From Myxococcales bacterium (GTDB taxonomy: Bacteria > Myxococcota > Polyangia > Polyangiales > Polyangiaceae): a stretch of DNA of 17,065 bases. Positions 7,149 through 16,044 of this stretch are shown here, piece after piece. Position numbers and translations under genes: made by a program. Where the stretch lies: NCBI GenBank assembly GCA_020430865.1, contig JAGQIY010000107.1, positions 1 to 17,065 of the forward strand, given 5' to 3'. The notes beneath the pieces were generated by a model that saw nothing but the letters and a program-made list of their open reading frames with translations, was not told the origin of the DNA and ran no database searches. Numbering within the stretch: position 1 is the stretch's first letter; each line of letters starts with the position of its first letter.

Positions 7149-7312
7149 CGCATACTCGACGTCTGTCATCGCGCGGTTGCGATGGCCTGGAACGAGAGAG
7201 ATGAGCAGCCCACTCGCACCACTTACGACCTGTGCACGAGGTACTGGGGACAGCCCAGTAAGCGTCGCGCCTGCTGCTCGGACCGAGCTGACTCATCGCT
7301 GACCCGCGGTGA

Positions 7313-7352
7313 CTCCTCTTCGGCCGAACGGAGGCCGACGTAGGAGGAACCG
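7313..7352 (+). promoter_or_regulatory. leuA: Ribosome-binding-site-sequestering hairpin of leuA
   Basis: TCGGCC (7320-7325) pairs with GGCCGA (7333-7338) over a 7-nt loop. Below a small internal loop, CTCCT (7313-7317) pairs with AGGAG (7342-7346), which is most of the leuA Shine-Dalgarno AGGAGG (7342-7347). The ATG follows at 7353 after 5 nt. When folded, the hairpin would hide the ribosome binding site, so leuA translation should depend on opening it. Confidence 0.5.
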
Positions 7353-8921
7353 ATGGACGATGTAGTTCGAATCTTCGACACGACGCTGCGCGACGGTGAG
7401 CAATCGCCGGGCTACGGCATGACGGCGGAGCAGAAGCTGGCCCTCGCCCGGCAGCTCGATGAGCTCGGCGTCGACGTGATTGAAGCGGGCTTCCCCGCGG
7501 CAAGCCCCGAGGATTTGGAGGGGGTGAGACAAATCGCAAGGGCAGTGAAGCGCGCCACGATCGCCACGCTCGCCCGCTGCAACGATGGAGACATCGAGGC
7601 CTGCGTTCGTGGCCTGGAGCCCGCCGACAAGCCCCGTTTGCACCTGTTCTTTGGCACCAGCCAGCTCCACCTGGACGCGAAGACAGGACTCGACAAGAAG
7701 GACGCCCTCGACCTGATCGTGCGCTCGGTGCGCCTCGGCAAGAAGCTGTTCCCGGAAGTGGAGTTCAGCCCCGAGGACGCCACCCGTACCGACAAGGACT
7801 TCCTCGTGGAGGTCGTGCAAGCCGTGGTCGATGAAGGCGTCGATGTGGTGAACATCCCGGACACCGTCGGCTACACCGTGCCCGAGGAGTACTTCAAGCG
7901 CATCCGCCTGCTGAAGGAGAACGTCCGAAACATCGACGACGTGATCATCTCCACCCACTGCCACAACGATCTGGGACTGGCCGTCGCGAACTCCCTCGCT
8001 GCCGTGCAAGCTGGTGCGCGGCAGGTGGAGTGCACCATCAACGGCATCGGGGAGCGCGCCGGGAACGCCTCCCTCGAGGAGATCGTCACCGCCCTACGAA
8101 TCCGCGGGGATGCGCTTCCCTACACGACCAACATCAACCACGAGAAGATCTTCGAGACGAGTCAGCTGCTCAGCGCGCTGACCGGCGTCGGCGCGCAACC
8201 CAACAAGGCGATCGTTGGGCGCAACGCCTTCGCCCACGAATCCGGTGTACACCAGCAAGGCTGGCTCAAGGACCGACGCACCTACGAGATCATGACGCCG
8301 GAGTCCGTTGGCGCGCCGCCAGCCCAGCTGGTGCTCGGACGTCACTCGGGGAGGCGCGCCCTGGCCGCGCGCCTGACCGAGCTGGGACACCCCATGACCG
8401 GGGCTCAGCTGAACCACGTCTACGACAACTTCCTCAAGGCCTGCGAGGTCGGCAAGGCCCTCGACGACGACGAGCTGATCCAGCTGGCCCTGGACAATCG
8501 CCCACCGCCCGAGCCTCCGTACACCATCAACCTGGTTCAGGCCTCGGCGGGCAGCGTGAAGCCAGCGACCGCGACGGTGCAGCTGACGCGCGATGGTCGC
8601 ACCTTCGCTGCCTGCGCTCTGGGAGACGGGCCGGTAGAAGCCGCGTACAGCGCCGTCGACACCATCACCGGCTACGCCGGCAAGGTCGTGGAGTATGAGC
8701 TGCGCGCCGTCGGCACTGGGCGTGAGACCGAGGGTGAGGTTTCCGTACGGGTACAGATCGCGGACAAGACGTTCAGCGGCCGTGCGGTGGATACGGATAT
8801 CGTCGCCGCGTCGGTCAAGGCCTACCTCTCCGCGGTGAACAAGGCCCTGGCGCTCCGCGAGGCCATCAAGCCACCGCAGGTCGCCGTCGCCGAGAAGGCG
8901 CCCCAGATCATCAGCCAGTAA
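7353..8921 (+). CDS. leuA: 2-isopropylmalate synthase
   Basis: LeuA condenses acetyl-CoA with 2-ketoisovalerate, the committed and normally leucine-inhibited step. The 522-residue protein has the HMGL-like TIM barrel: FDTTLRDGEQSPG (8-20; Arg13 and Asp14 catalytic/metal), GFPAASPEDLE, FSPEDATRTD (138-147), STHCHNDLGLAVANS (200-214; His202 and His204 bind metal), NGIGERAGNASLEE (230-243) and HESGVHQ (295-301). The linker leads to a C-terminal LeuA dimer (allosteric) domain from about 388 to 500, with the GDGPVEAAYSAVD tract. Length fits the bacterial short form. AGGAGG at 5 nt is a strong ribosome binding site but can be sequestered in a hairpin. Preceded by the 440-nt leader, followed by leuB after 34 nt. 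Confidence 0.97.
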   Translation: MDDVVRIFDTTLRDGEQSPGYGMTAEQKLALARQLDELGVDVIEAGFPAASPEDLEGVRQIARAVKRATIATLARCNDGDIEACVRGLEPADKPRLHLFFGTSQLHLDAKTGLDKKDALDLIVRSVRLGKKLFPEVEFSPEDATRTDKDFLVEVVQAVVDEGVDVVNIPDTVGYTVPEEYFKRIRLLKENVRNIDDVIISTHCHNDLGLAVANSLAAVQAGARQVECTINGIGERAGNASLEEIVTALRIRGDALPYTTNINHEKIFETSQLLSALTGVGAQPNKAIVGRNAFAHESGVHQQGWLKDRRTYEIMTPESVGAPPAQLVLGRHSGRRALAARLTELGHPMTGAQLNHVYDNFLKACEVGKALDDDELIQLALDNRPPPEPPYTINLVQASAGSVKPATATVQLTRDGRTFAACALGDGPVEAAYSAVDTITGYAGKVVEYELRAVGTGRETEGEVSVRVQIADKTFSGRAVDTDIVAASVKAYLSAVNKALALREAIKPPQVAVAEKAPQIISQ

Positions 8922-8955
8922 CCCAGCCAGACCAGGCGCCGATCGAGAGTCGTAC

Positions 8956-10059
8956 ATGAGCAGTCAAACTCCGAAACCCGATGAGAGCTTGCGCGTCGTC
9001 TCCCTACCCGGAGACGGCGTCGGTCCCGAGGTCACACGCGCCGCAACTCAGGTGCTGGAAGCCTGCGTGAAGGCAGCCGGAAGGAAGCTCGAGATGCTCG
9101 AGCTTCCGATCGGCGGCGCAGCCCATGACTCCGACGGCGATCCTCTGCCTGCCCGCACCGAGAGCGCCTGCAAGCAGGCTCACGCGGTGCTCCTCGGGGC
9201 AGTTGGCGGTCCGAAGTACGACGGCCTCACCCCCGACAAGCGACCCGAGAAGGGCTTGCTGCGCCTGCGCAAGGCCCTGGGCGTCTTCGCCAACCTGCGG
9301 CCCGTGAAGATCTACCCAAGCCTGGTCGGTCGAGCGCCGATCAAGGCCGAGTATCTGCGCGGAACCGACATGGTGGTCGTGCGCGAGCTGCTCGGCGGGA
9401 TCTACTTCGGCGAGCCGCGGGGCTGGGATCGCGAGGTGGGCAAGGCCTTCAACACCATGATCTACAGCGAGTCCGAGGTGATCCGCGTCGCGCGCGTCGC
9501 CTTCGAACTGGCACGGGCGCGAGGCGAGGCCGGGGGCAAGAAGCACGTAACGAGCGTGGACAAAGCCAACGTGCTCGAGGTCTCACGCCTCTGGCGCGAG
9601 GTCGTGAGTGAGCTGCAGAAGAGCGACTATCCCGACGTCGAGCTCGCGCATCAGTACGTCGACTCTGCGGCGATGGACCTGATCAAGAACCCAGGTCGCT
9701 TCGACGTGGTGGTCACGGGCAACATGTTCGGCGACATCCTCACGGACGAAGCTGCAGTACTCTCGGGGTCGATTGGCCTTCTGTCCAGCGCGAGCCTCGG
9801 GGATGGCCCGGGGCTCTACGAGCCGATCCACGGCTCCGCCCCGGACATCGCCGGCAAGGGCATCGCCAACCCCATCGGCACGATCGCCTCCGTGGCGGCG
9901 ATGCTCCAGAGCAGCCTCGGCTTGCCGGAGCAGGCGCGGCGCGTCGAGGCGGCCATCGATTCAGTGCTCCAGGCAGGCCATCTCACGGCCGACCTGGGCG
10001 GTGATATTACCACGCAGAAAATGGGAGACCTGATATGTCAAGCGCTCGAGGCACAGTGA
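8956..10059 (+). CDS. leuB: 3-isopropylmalate dehydrogenase
   Basis: LeuB oxidises and decarboxylates 3-isopropylmalate with NAD to give 2-ketoisocaproate. In the 367-residue product, [10 protein letters not shown] (17-26) is the N-terminal signature, [15 protein letters not shown] (102-116) is the substrate-binding helix and loop of IPMDHs, and [14 protein letters not shown] follows at 143-156. Tyr170, Lys203 and the metal aspartates Asp236, Asp260 and Asp264 are present, within [33 protein letters not shown] (292-306) is the NAD-binding loop. The start is ATG 8956, preceded by a modest GAGAG-type site; the 10-residue polar leader before the first strand is plausible. The stop overlaps ilvB by 25 nt. 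Confidence 0.96.
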   Translation: MSSQTPKPDESLRVVSLPGDGVGPEVTRAATQVLEACVKAAGRKLEMLELPIGGAAHDSDGDPLPARTESACKQAHAVLLGAVGGPKYDGLTPDKRPEKGLLRLRKALGVFANLRPVKIYPSLVGRAPIKAEYLRGTDMVVVRELLGGIYFGEPRGWDREVGKAFNTMIYSESEVIRVARVAFELARARGEAGGKKHVTSVDKANVLEVSRLWREVVSELQKSDYPDVELAHQYVDSAAMDLIKNPGRFDVVVTGNMFGDILTDEAAVLSGSIGLLSSASLGDGPGLYEPIHGSAPDIAGKGIANPIGTIASVAAMLQSSLGLPEQARRVEAAIDSVLQAGHLTADLGGDITTQKMGDLICQALEAQ

Positions 10060-11893
10060 GCCAGGGCAGCGCCGCGCGCCACAGCAGTCGCCCGCCGGCT
10101 TCGCCGAAATCGTCGAAGGGCAATGGCAACAATGGCAACGCCGCTGATGCAGCCGAGGCTGCGATCGATGCACCCGTGATGCGGGGCGCGAAGATCGTCG
10201 TAGAGAGCCTGCTGGCAGAGGGGGTCGACACCATTTTCGGCTACCCCGGCGGTGCGATCCTCCACGTCTACGATGAGCTCCACCACGCGGAGGACCGGCT
10301 CCGCCACGTGCTGGTGCGCCACGAGCAAGGCGCAGTTCATGCGGCGGAGGGCTACGCACAGTCGACGGGCAAGGTCGGAGTTTGCCTGGTCACCAGCGGG
10401 CCGGGCGCAACCAACGTGATCACCGGGCTCGCCAACGCGATGATGGACTCCACGCCCATCGTCGTGATCAGCGGACAGGTGGCGACGTCGATGATCGGGA
10501 ACGACGCCTTCCAGGAGGCCGACATCTCCGGCATCACTCGCCCCTGCACCAAGTACAACTACCTGGTGCGCGACGTCTCGGAGCTCGCGGGCATCATCAA
10601 GGAAGCGTTCTACCTCGCGCGTAGCGGGCGCCCCGGACCCGTGCTGATCGACTTGCCCAAGGACGTGACGGCTGCGGAGTTCCCCTTCGTGTACCCGGAG
10701 TCCGTGGACCTGCCTTCGTACAAGCCCACGGTGAAGGGCCACCCCATGCAGGTGAAGCGCGCAGTGGAGATGATGCGAGAGGCCGAGCGCGCGGTGCTGT
10801 ACATCGGTGGAGGCGTGGTCAACGCCAACGCCCACGAGGAGATCGTTCAGCTCGCCGAGCGGCTCAATCTGCCCGTGACGCCCACGCTGATGGGCCTGGG
10901 AGCGTTCCCCTACGGACACAAGCAATGCCTCGGCATGCTCGGCATGCACGGCACCTACACCGCAAACATGGCGATGGCCGAGGCCGAATTGATCGTGAAC
11001 GTGGGCGCGCGCTTCGACGATCGCGTGACTGGCCGCCTCGACTGCTTCGCCAAGAAGGCGAAGATCATCCACGTCGACATCGATCCCACGAGCCTCAACA
11101 AGAACGTGAAGTGCGACGTTCCGATCGTGGGCGATGCCAAGACCGTCACGCAGCAGTTCCTGGAGGAGCTGGACGCGACCCCGAGCGAGCCGCCTCCGCG
11201 CACCAACTGGTGGGCTACCTTGGACGAGTGGCGCACCAAGCACCCGCTCAAGTACAAGGACCGCGAAGACTCCATCATGCCTCAGCGCCTGATGGAGGAG
11301 ATCGCCGACATCACTCAGGGCGAGGACATCTGCGCGACGGACGTGGGTCAGCATCAGATGTGGGCCGCGCAGTACTACCCCGCCAAGAGCGGCCGCTCGT
11401 GGCTGACCTCTGGTGGCCTCGGCACGATGGGCTATGGACTCCCCGCGGCAATGGGCGCGGCGCTGGCCAACCCAGATCGTCGAGTCATCTGCATCACCGG
11501 TGACGGCTCGATCCAGATGTGCATCCAGGAACTCGCCACCTGCGTCCACGAGGGCCTGGACGTGAAGATCATCATCTTCAACAACAACTACCTCGGCATG
11601 GTTCGGCAGTGGCAAGCGCTCTTCTACAGTCGCCGCTACTCGTCCGTCGGCATGAAGTACTTCCCCGACTTCGTGAAGCTGGCCGAGGCCTACGGGGCCA
11701 CGGGACTCCGCGCGGAACATCCGAGCGAGCTACGCAAGGTGCTCGAAGAAGGGCTCAACACCAAGGGAACGGTGATCATGGACATCATCGTCGAGAAGGA
11801 AGCCAACGTTTACCCGATGATTCCCGCGGGCGCCGCGCACTACGAGATCGTGCTCGAGCCTGACGACAAGGAACACGACACGAGGGAGCTAGC

Positions 11894-11897
<4 letters not shown>
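10035..11897 (+). CDS. ilvB: Acetolactate synthase large subunit
   Basis: The thiamine-diphosphate enzyme condenses two pyruvates to acetolactate (or pyruvate with 2-ketobutyrate). The 620-residue protein shows [13 protein letters not shown] (68-80), catalytic Glu97 in [28 protein letters not shown] (198-211), the FAD-domain tract [13 protein letters not shown] (322-334), and the ThDP motif GDGSIQM (489-495) through NNN (516-518). The first 48 residues are Ser/Asn/Gly/Ala-rich and have no counterpart in compact bacterial enzymes. ATG 10035 has GGGAG 7 nt upstream, within leuB. GTG 10056, forming GTGA with the leuB stop, and ATG 10179 are alternatives. The 4-nt overlap with ilvN supports coupled synthesis of the holoenzyme. 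Confidence 0.96.
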
Positions 11898-13514
<1,617 letters not shown>

Positions 13515-13533
13515 GCCGCACACACATCAGCGC

Positions 13534-13575
13534 CAAGCCGCCACGTCCTCCGACATGGCGGCTTGTGTCGTTTGT
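13534..13575 (+). terminator. Rho-independent-type terminator of the leu/ilv operon
   Basis: CAAGCCGCCA (13534-13543) pairs perfectly with TGGCGGCTTG (13556-13565). Inside the loop GTC (13545-13547) pairs with GAC (13552-13554), leaving a CTCC tetraloop. The downstream strand is TGTCGTTTGT, moderately T-rich. It starts 19 nt after the ilvC stop and is the clearest terminator in the window. Confidence 0.75.
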
Positions 13576-13647
13576 GTCGCCCACGTGCGCCGCCCGAACG
13601 ACCACCAGACCCTGAGATGCCCGACCGCGCGAAAGATTCAGCGGTTT

Positions 13648-13657
13648 CCCACGTGGG
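13648..13657. promoter_or_regulatory. CCCACGTGGG palindrome before the barrel gene
   Basis: A perfect 10-bp palindrome centred on CACGTG lies about 105 bp upstream of the next ATG; a partial copy, CCCACGTG, is at 13580-13587. Two related sites 68 bp apart in a promoter region could be an operator pair. No regulator is assigned. The rest of 13576-13761 shows no gene. Confidence 0.3.
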
Positions 13658-13761
13658 TTCACCGCAACCGTGTGTCCGCGTAGCTAGCGGAACGCTCGGC
13701 CAAATCCGAGCACTCGAATTCAAGCCAATCGCTCGCGCGGCCGTAGTCCTGACCCAAGACT

Positions 13762-14565
13762 ATGCGAATGCGCCTCCCTTCCCTGGTCCTCGGTCTGAGC
13801 GCGGTGCTGGTGCCTGGGCTGGCCCACGCAGAGCCAACCCGTAGCTTTCCGCTGCCGGAGGCGAGCGCGCCTGCTCCCCAGCCCGGTGAACACGCCTACG
13901 TGCCGCCAGCGGCGCCGAGCGCTCCAGCACCTCGAGCCGCCCCGGCGGCTCCTGAGTACTACTCGAGTCAATCGTATCCTCAAGGATACACTCAGCAGCC
14001 GCCTCCAGCTCGAGCTGGCTACGCCTGGTCAGGTTACTACCAGTCCCCAGGTCCAGCCACGGATCGCCCAGCAGACGAGCCGCGCAAGGACGATGAGCGC
14101 GGTCCCTCGAGCGTGACCGTCAGCTTGAGCTTGCTTCACCTGATCGGGCCGCTGGCCGAGGGTACCCTGGAGCTTCGACCCTTCGACCATGTCGGGATCG
14201 CCGGCGTGCTGGGGCGCGGCAACTTCAAGGTGGACGGCGACGACTACAGCGTCTGGGAGTACGGCGGCCAGCTCAACATCTACTCCAGTGCCTTCGATGG
14301 CCTGGCCGTCACGGGCGAGGTCTTTCGATTCTCGGGTGAGGGCGAACCGGAGCCGGGCGTCAAGGGCAGCGGGCGCGGAACGCTGCTCAGCGGGCTGATC
14401 GGCTACAAGGGCATCACCAGCGGGGGCTTCACCCTGGTCATCCAGGGTGGCTTCACGCGTGTCCTCGCGGAAGTAAGTGCCGAGAAGGCGGACCTCGGGA
14501 GCGCAAGTGAGGACGCTTCGACGTGGCTTCCCATGGCCAACCTGAACCTCGGGTTCACGCTGTAG
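13762..14565 (+). CDS. Secreted beta-barrel-like protein
   Basis: A 267-residue protein beginning with a clear Sec signal peptide: MRMR, then a hydrophobic LVLGLSAVLVPGL core and cleavage after AHA near residue 23. Residues about 24-115 form a Pro/Ala-rich, Tyr/Gln-containing disordered region. The C-terminal 150 residues alternate in beta-strand style (SVTVSLSLLHLIG, GTLELRPF, VGIAGVLGRGNF, GGQLNIYSS, GLAVTGEVFRFSG, FTLVIQGGFTRVLAE) and finish with LNLGFTL, compatible with an outer-membrane barrel end. Roughly eight strands suggest a small barrel. No enzymatic motif is present. Start ATG 13762 has a weak ribosome binding site; ATG 13768 is a close alternative. Likely a monocistronic outer-membrane protein of unknown function. 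Confidence 0.7.
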   Translation: MRMRLPSLVLGLSAVLVPGLAHAEPTRSFPLPEASAPAPQPGEHAYVPPAAPSAPAPRAAPAAPEYYSSQSYPQGYTQQPPPARAGYAWSGYYQSPGPATDRPADEPRKDDERGPSSVTVSLSLLHLIGPLAEGTLELRPFDHVGIAGVLGRGNFKVDGDDYSVWEYGGQLNIYSSAFDGLAVTGEVFRFSGEGEPEPGVKGSGRGTLLSGLIGYKGITSGGFTLVIQGGFTRVLAEVSAEKADLGSASEDASTWLPMANLNLGFTL

Positions 14566-14600
14566 CGCTCTCTCCCCCAAACTCCCCGCACGGATGCGCA

Positions 14601-14757
14601 GCGAAACCTTACGAGGCCATGCGCGAGCTGTTCCGCGCCAGCGCGGCGGACGCCGCGGTGAGTGACTGGCGCTTCAACGAGCCGCCGCTCGTGCTGCCTC
14701 TATGGTGGTTCGCTTGGCTCGGCGGACGGACTGCGAGGCGGAAGGCCGCGGAGCCTG
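14601..14757 (+). pseudogene. Decayed fragment resembling a DUF4328 protein
   Basis: Between the two convergent genes one plus-strand frame keeps strong coding-like G/C third positions and reads KPYEAMRELFRASAADA, then NEPPLVLPLWWFAWLGG. The pattern of a PY..M.ELFRAS start, then LPLWW..WL leading into a membrane segment is reminiscent of the C-terminal half of DUF4328 proteins. There is no proper start, and the frame continues only as antisense of the hydrolase gene, so this looks like a remnant. CGCGGC (14642-14647)/GCCGCG (14652-14657) forms a GC-rich hairpin within it. Confidence 0.3.
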
Positions 14758-15771
14758 CTATTTTGATTCCTCAAGGAACTGACCGATGCGCTCGGTCATC
14801 GCGGGGACCGCGAGGGGAAAGCTCATGTGGCCGCCGTCGATCCAGAAAATGTTCGGCTGGCCCCAGGCATTCCACTGCTTCTCGACCATCTTCGCGTCGA
14901 TGTACACGTCTTCGCGCGCCTCGATCCACAGCTGCTTCCGCTGCTCGAGCTTCGGCTCGTAGGTCGAAATGCGCAGGCGATCGAACAGTCTCGTGCGGGC
15001 GGCGTGGTCGATACCCCACTTCTCGAGATCATGCTTCATACGCCAGAGGATCGGCGCGTGCTCCACGGCGTCTTGCAGCTCGAGGTGCCCGATGATCGGG
15101 ATGATGAAGTCGGGGAGCGGCTCCACGCAGCCGGTGATCATCGTCAGCGCACCGCCGAGGCTGATCCCGGTAACACCGACTCGCTCGTAGCCGTGGCCCC
15201 GGAGCCAGTCCATCAGCGAGCGCGTGTCGCAAACGGCCTGGCGCACGCCCTCCATCGAGCGCACCAGATCGGCAGTCCAGAAGTACTCGCCGCTGAATAG
15301 CGCCCCGCGCGGGTTCCGCTTGCCGTGAAATGGCAGCGAGACGTGCACGATGTCGACGGGTAGCTCACGGGTCCAGGCGCGAAACAGCGTCGCCTCCTCG
15401 ACCCAGGAGCCGGGCTCGAGCCAGCCATGGACGTAGATCAGGCACGTCGGTCGCACTTGCCTTTCCGGACGGATCCAGCGTGCCCATGCGGTGAGGTTCC
15501 GCTTGTACTCCCCGCGGTGGCGCCGGGCGTACTTGGGACACAGCACCTCATGAGCGCTGGTCCAGCGCAACGTGCTGGTCCTCAGCGCCTTGTCCACGAG
15601 GCGACGCTCCACCTTCATGTCGGTGATCGGCGGCGGCTCCGGGAACAGCTCGTCTGGAGCCTTGTCGAGGTACGGGTCCAGGTCCGGGAGCGTGTTCTGC
15701 TTGGCGCCGCGGAGGTGCAGCAGCCGGCTCATCCCACCCACGACTTGGTCGATGTTCCTGCCGTATCCCAT
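14758..15771 (-). CDS. Alpha/beta hydrolase, ABHD18/DUF2048-like
   Basis: A 337-residue protein with the alpha/beta-hydrolase plan. LIYVHGW (about 112-118) supplies the oxyanion-hole HG. VHVSLPFHGKRNPRG follows at 143-157, with the nucleophile elbow GISLGG (Ser204), a likely acid Asp288 in AREDVYID, and His315 in DGGHMSFP. The H-S-D order and the PFHG..R.PRG motif resemble the ABHD18 (DUF2048) group, whose substrates are poorly known. No signal peptide is seen. The start is taken as ATG 15771 (MGYGRNID), which resembles ABHD18 N-termini; ATG 15732 is preceded by a better GGTGGG. The frame is open to 16002, with decreasing coding character before 15771. Convergent with the barrel gene and divergent from the right-edge lipoprotein. 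Confidence 0.8.
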   Translation of the reverse strand: MGYGRNIDQVVGGMSRLLHLRGAKQNTLPDLDPYLDKAPDELFPEPPPITDMKVERRLVDKALRTSTLRWTSAHEVLCPKYARRHRGEYKRNLTAWARWIRPERQVRPTCLIYVHGWLEPGSWVEEATLFRAWTRELPVDIVHVSLPFHGKRNPRGALFSGEYFWTADLVRSMEGVRQAVCDTRSLMDWLRGHGYERVGVTGISLGGALTMITGCVEPLPDFIIPIIGHLELQDAVEHAPILWRMKHDLEKWGIDHAARTRLFDRLRISTYEPKLEQRKQLWIEAREDVYIDAKMVEKQWNAWGQPNIFWIDGGHMSFPLAVPAMTERIGQFLEESK

Positions 15772-16044
15772 GGTCGGGGTTGGTCTACCGCAGTCCACGG
15801 CGTCTGCCCCAACAAACGGCGCGAACTGGCAAATTCCGCGTACTTCGCCGACTGACCAGGCCGGCCTGAGCCGTTGCTGCTCATGCTCGAGCCGCCACCA
15901 GGTCTGGGGGTGAGGAGCAGCGTCCGTCTCCAGCCGCACGCCTGCAAGCGGAAGGGCGCGCTGGAGCTCCGCTTGGCCGCGCGTGAGGTTGCGCTTCAAC
16001 ATCCAGCAAGCAAGCGCTACTCTACAGGTTCCCTGGGGATATAA
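15772..16044. promoter_or_regulatory. Divergent intergenic region
   Basis: A 273-nt region between the divergent hydrolase and lipoprotein genes should hold both promoters. No convincing -35/-10 pair is visible by eye. The distal half (about 15850-16002, minus strand) keeps a coding-like third-position bias in frame with the hydrolase and might be a longer N-terminus or an old coding remnant. GGGGAT at 16035-16040 is the ribosome binding site of the plus-strand gene. Confidence 0.35.

Larger units (their letters stand above)
6913..7352 (+). promoter_or_regulatory. Structured leuD-leuA intergenic leader
   Basis: This 440-nt gap has no convincing gene and lies inside an otherwise tightly packed operon. 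Reading along it, perfect or near-perfect stems are: GCACA 6984-6988/6994-6998; GGCTCG 7022-7027/7041-7046; a 10-bp stem 7111-7120/7139-7148; GTCATCGC 7165-7172/7179-7186 (8 bp with one G-U); TACTGGG 7242-7248/7254-7260; GCTCG 7276-7280/7284-7288; and a two-part hairpin 7313-7346 that pairs the leuA ribosome binding site. TTGACG at 7037-7042 resembles a -35, but the -10 is poor. No Leu/Ile/Val-codon run of a classical attenuator leader peptide is present and no T-box consensus. It is inferred to be a cis-acting leader RNA for leuA; covariation has not been tested. Confidence 0.5.

Noticed and set aside
7080..7343. 87-codon frame as a real gene
   Set aside because: Mixed third-position bases, Arg/Ser/Thr-rich random-looking product and no family pattern; it crosses five predicted stems. 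Kept only as a low-interest coupling idea.
6913..7352. T-box or classical leucine leader peptide
   Set aside because: No T-box tract complementary to tRNA ends and no short frame with a run of Leu, Ile or Val codons followed by a U-tract terminator.
10038..11720. 560-codon open frame on the minus strand opposite ilvB
   Set aside because: Its third positions face the degenerate positions of ilvB and the protein is a His/Val/Asp-rich mirror with no motifs; long antisense frames are usual in GC-rich genes.
14523..15095. 190-codon plus-strand frame across the convergent junction
   Set aside because: Its end lies wholly antisense to the hydrolase gene and its start is inside the barrel gene; only the middle part looks coding-like and is listed as a remnant.
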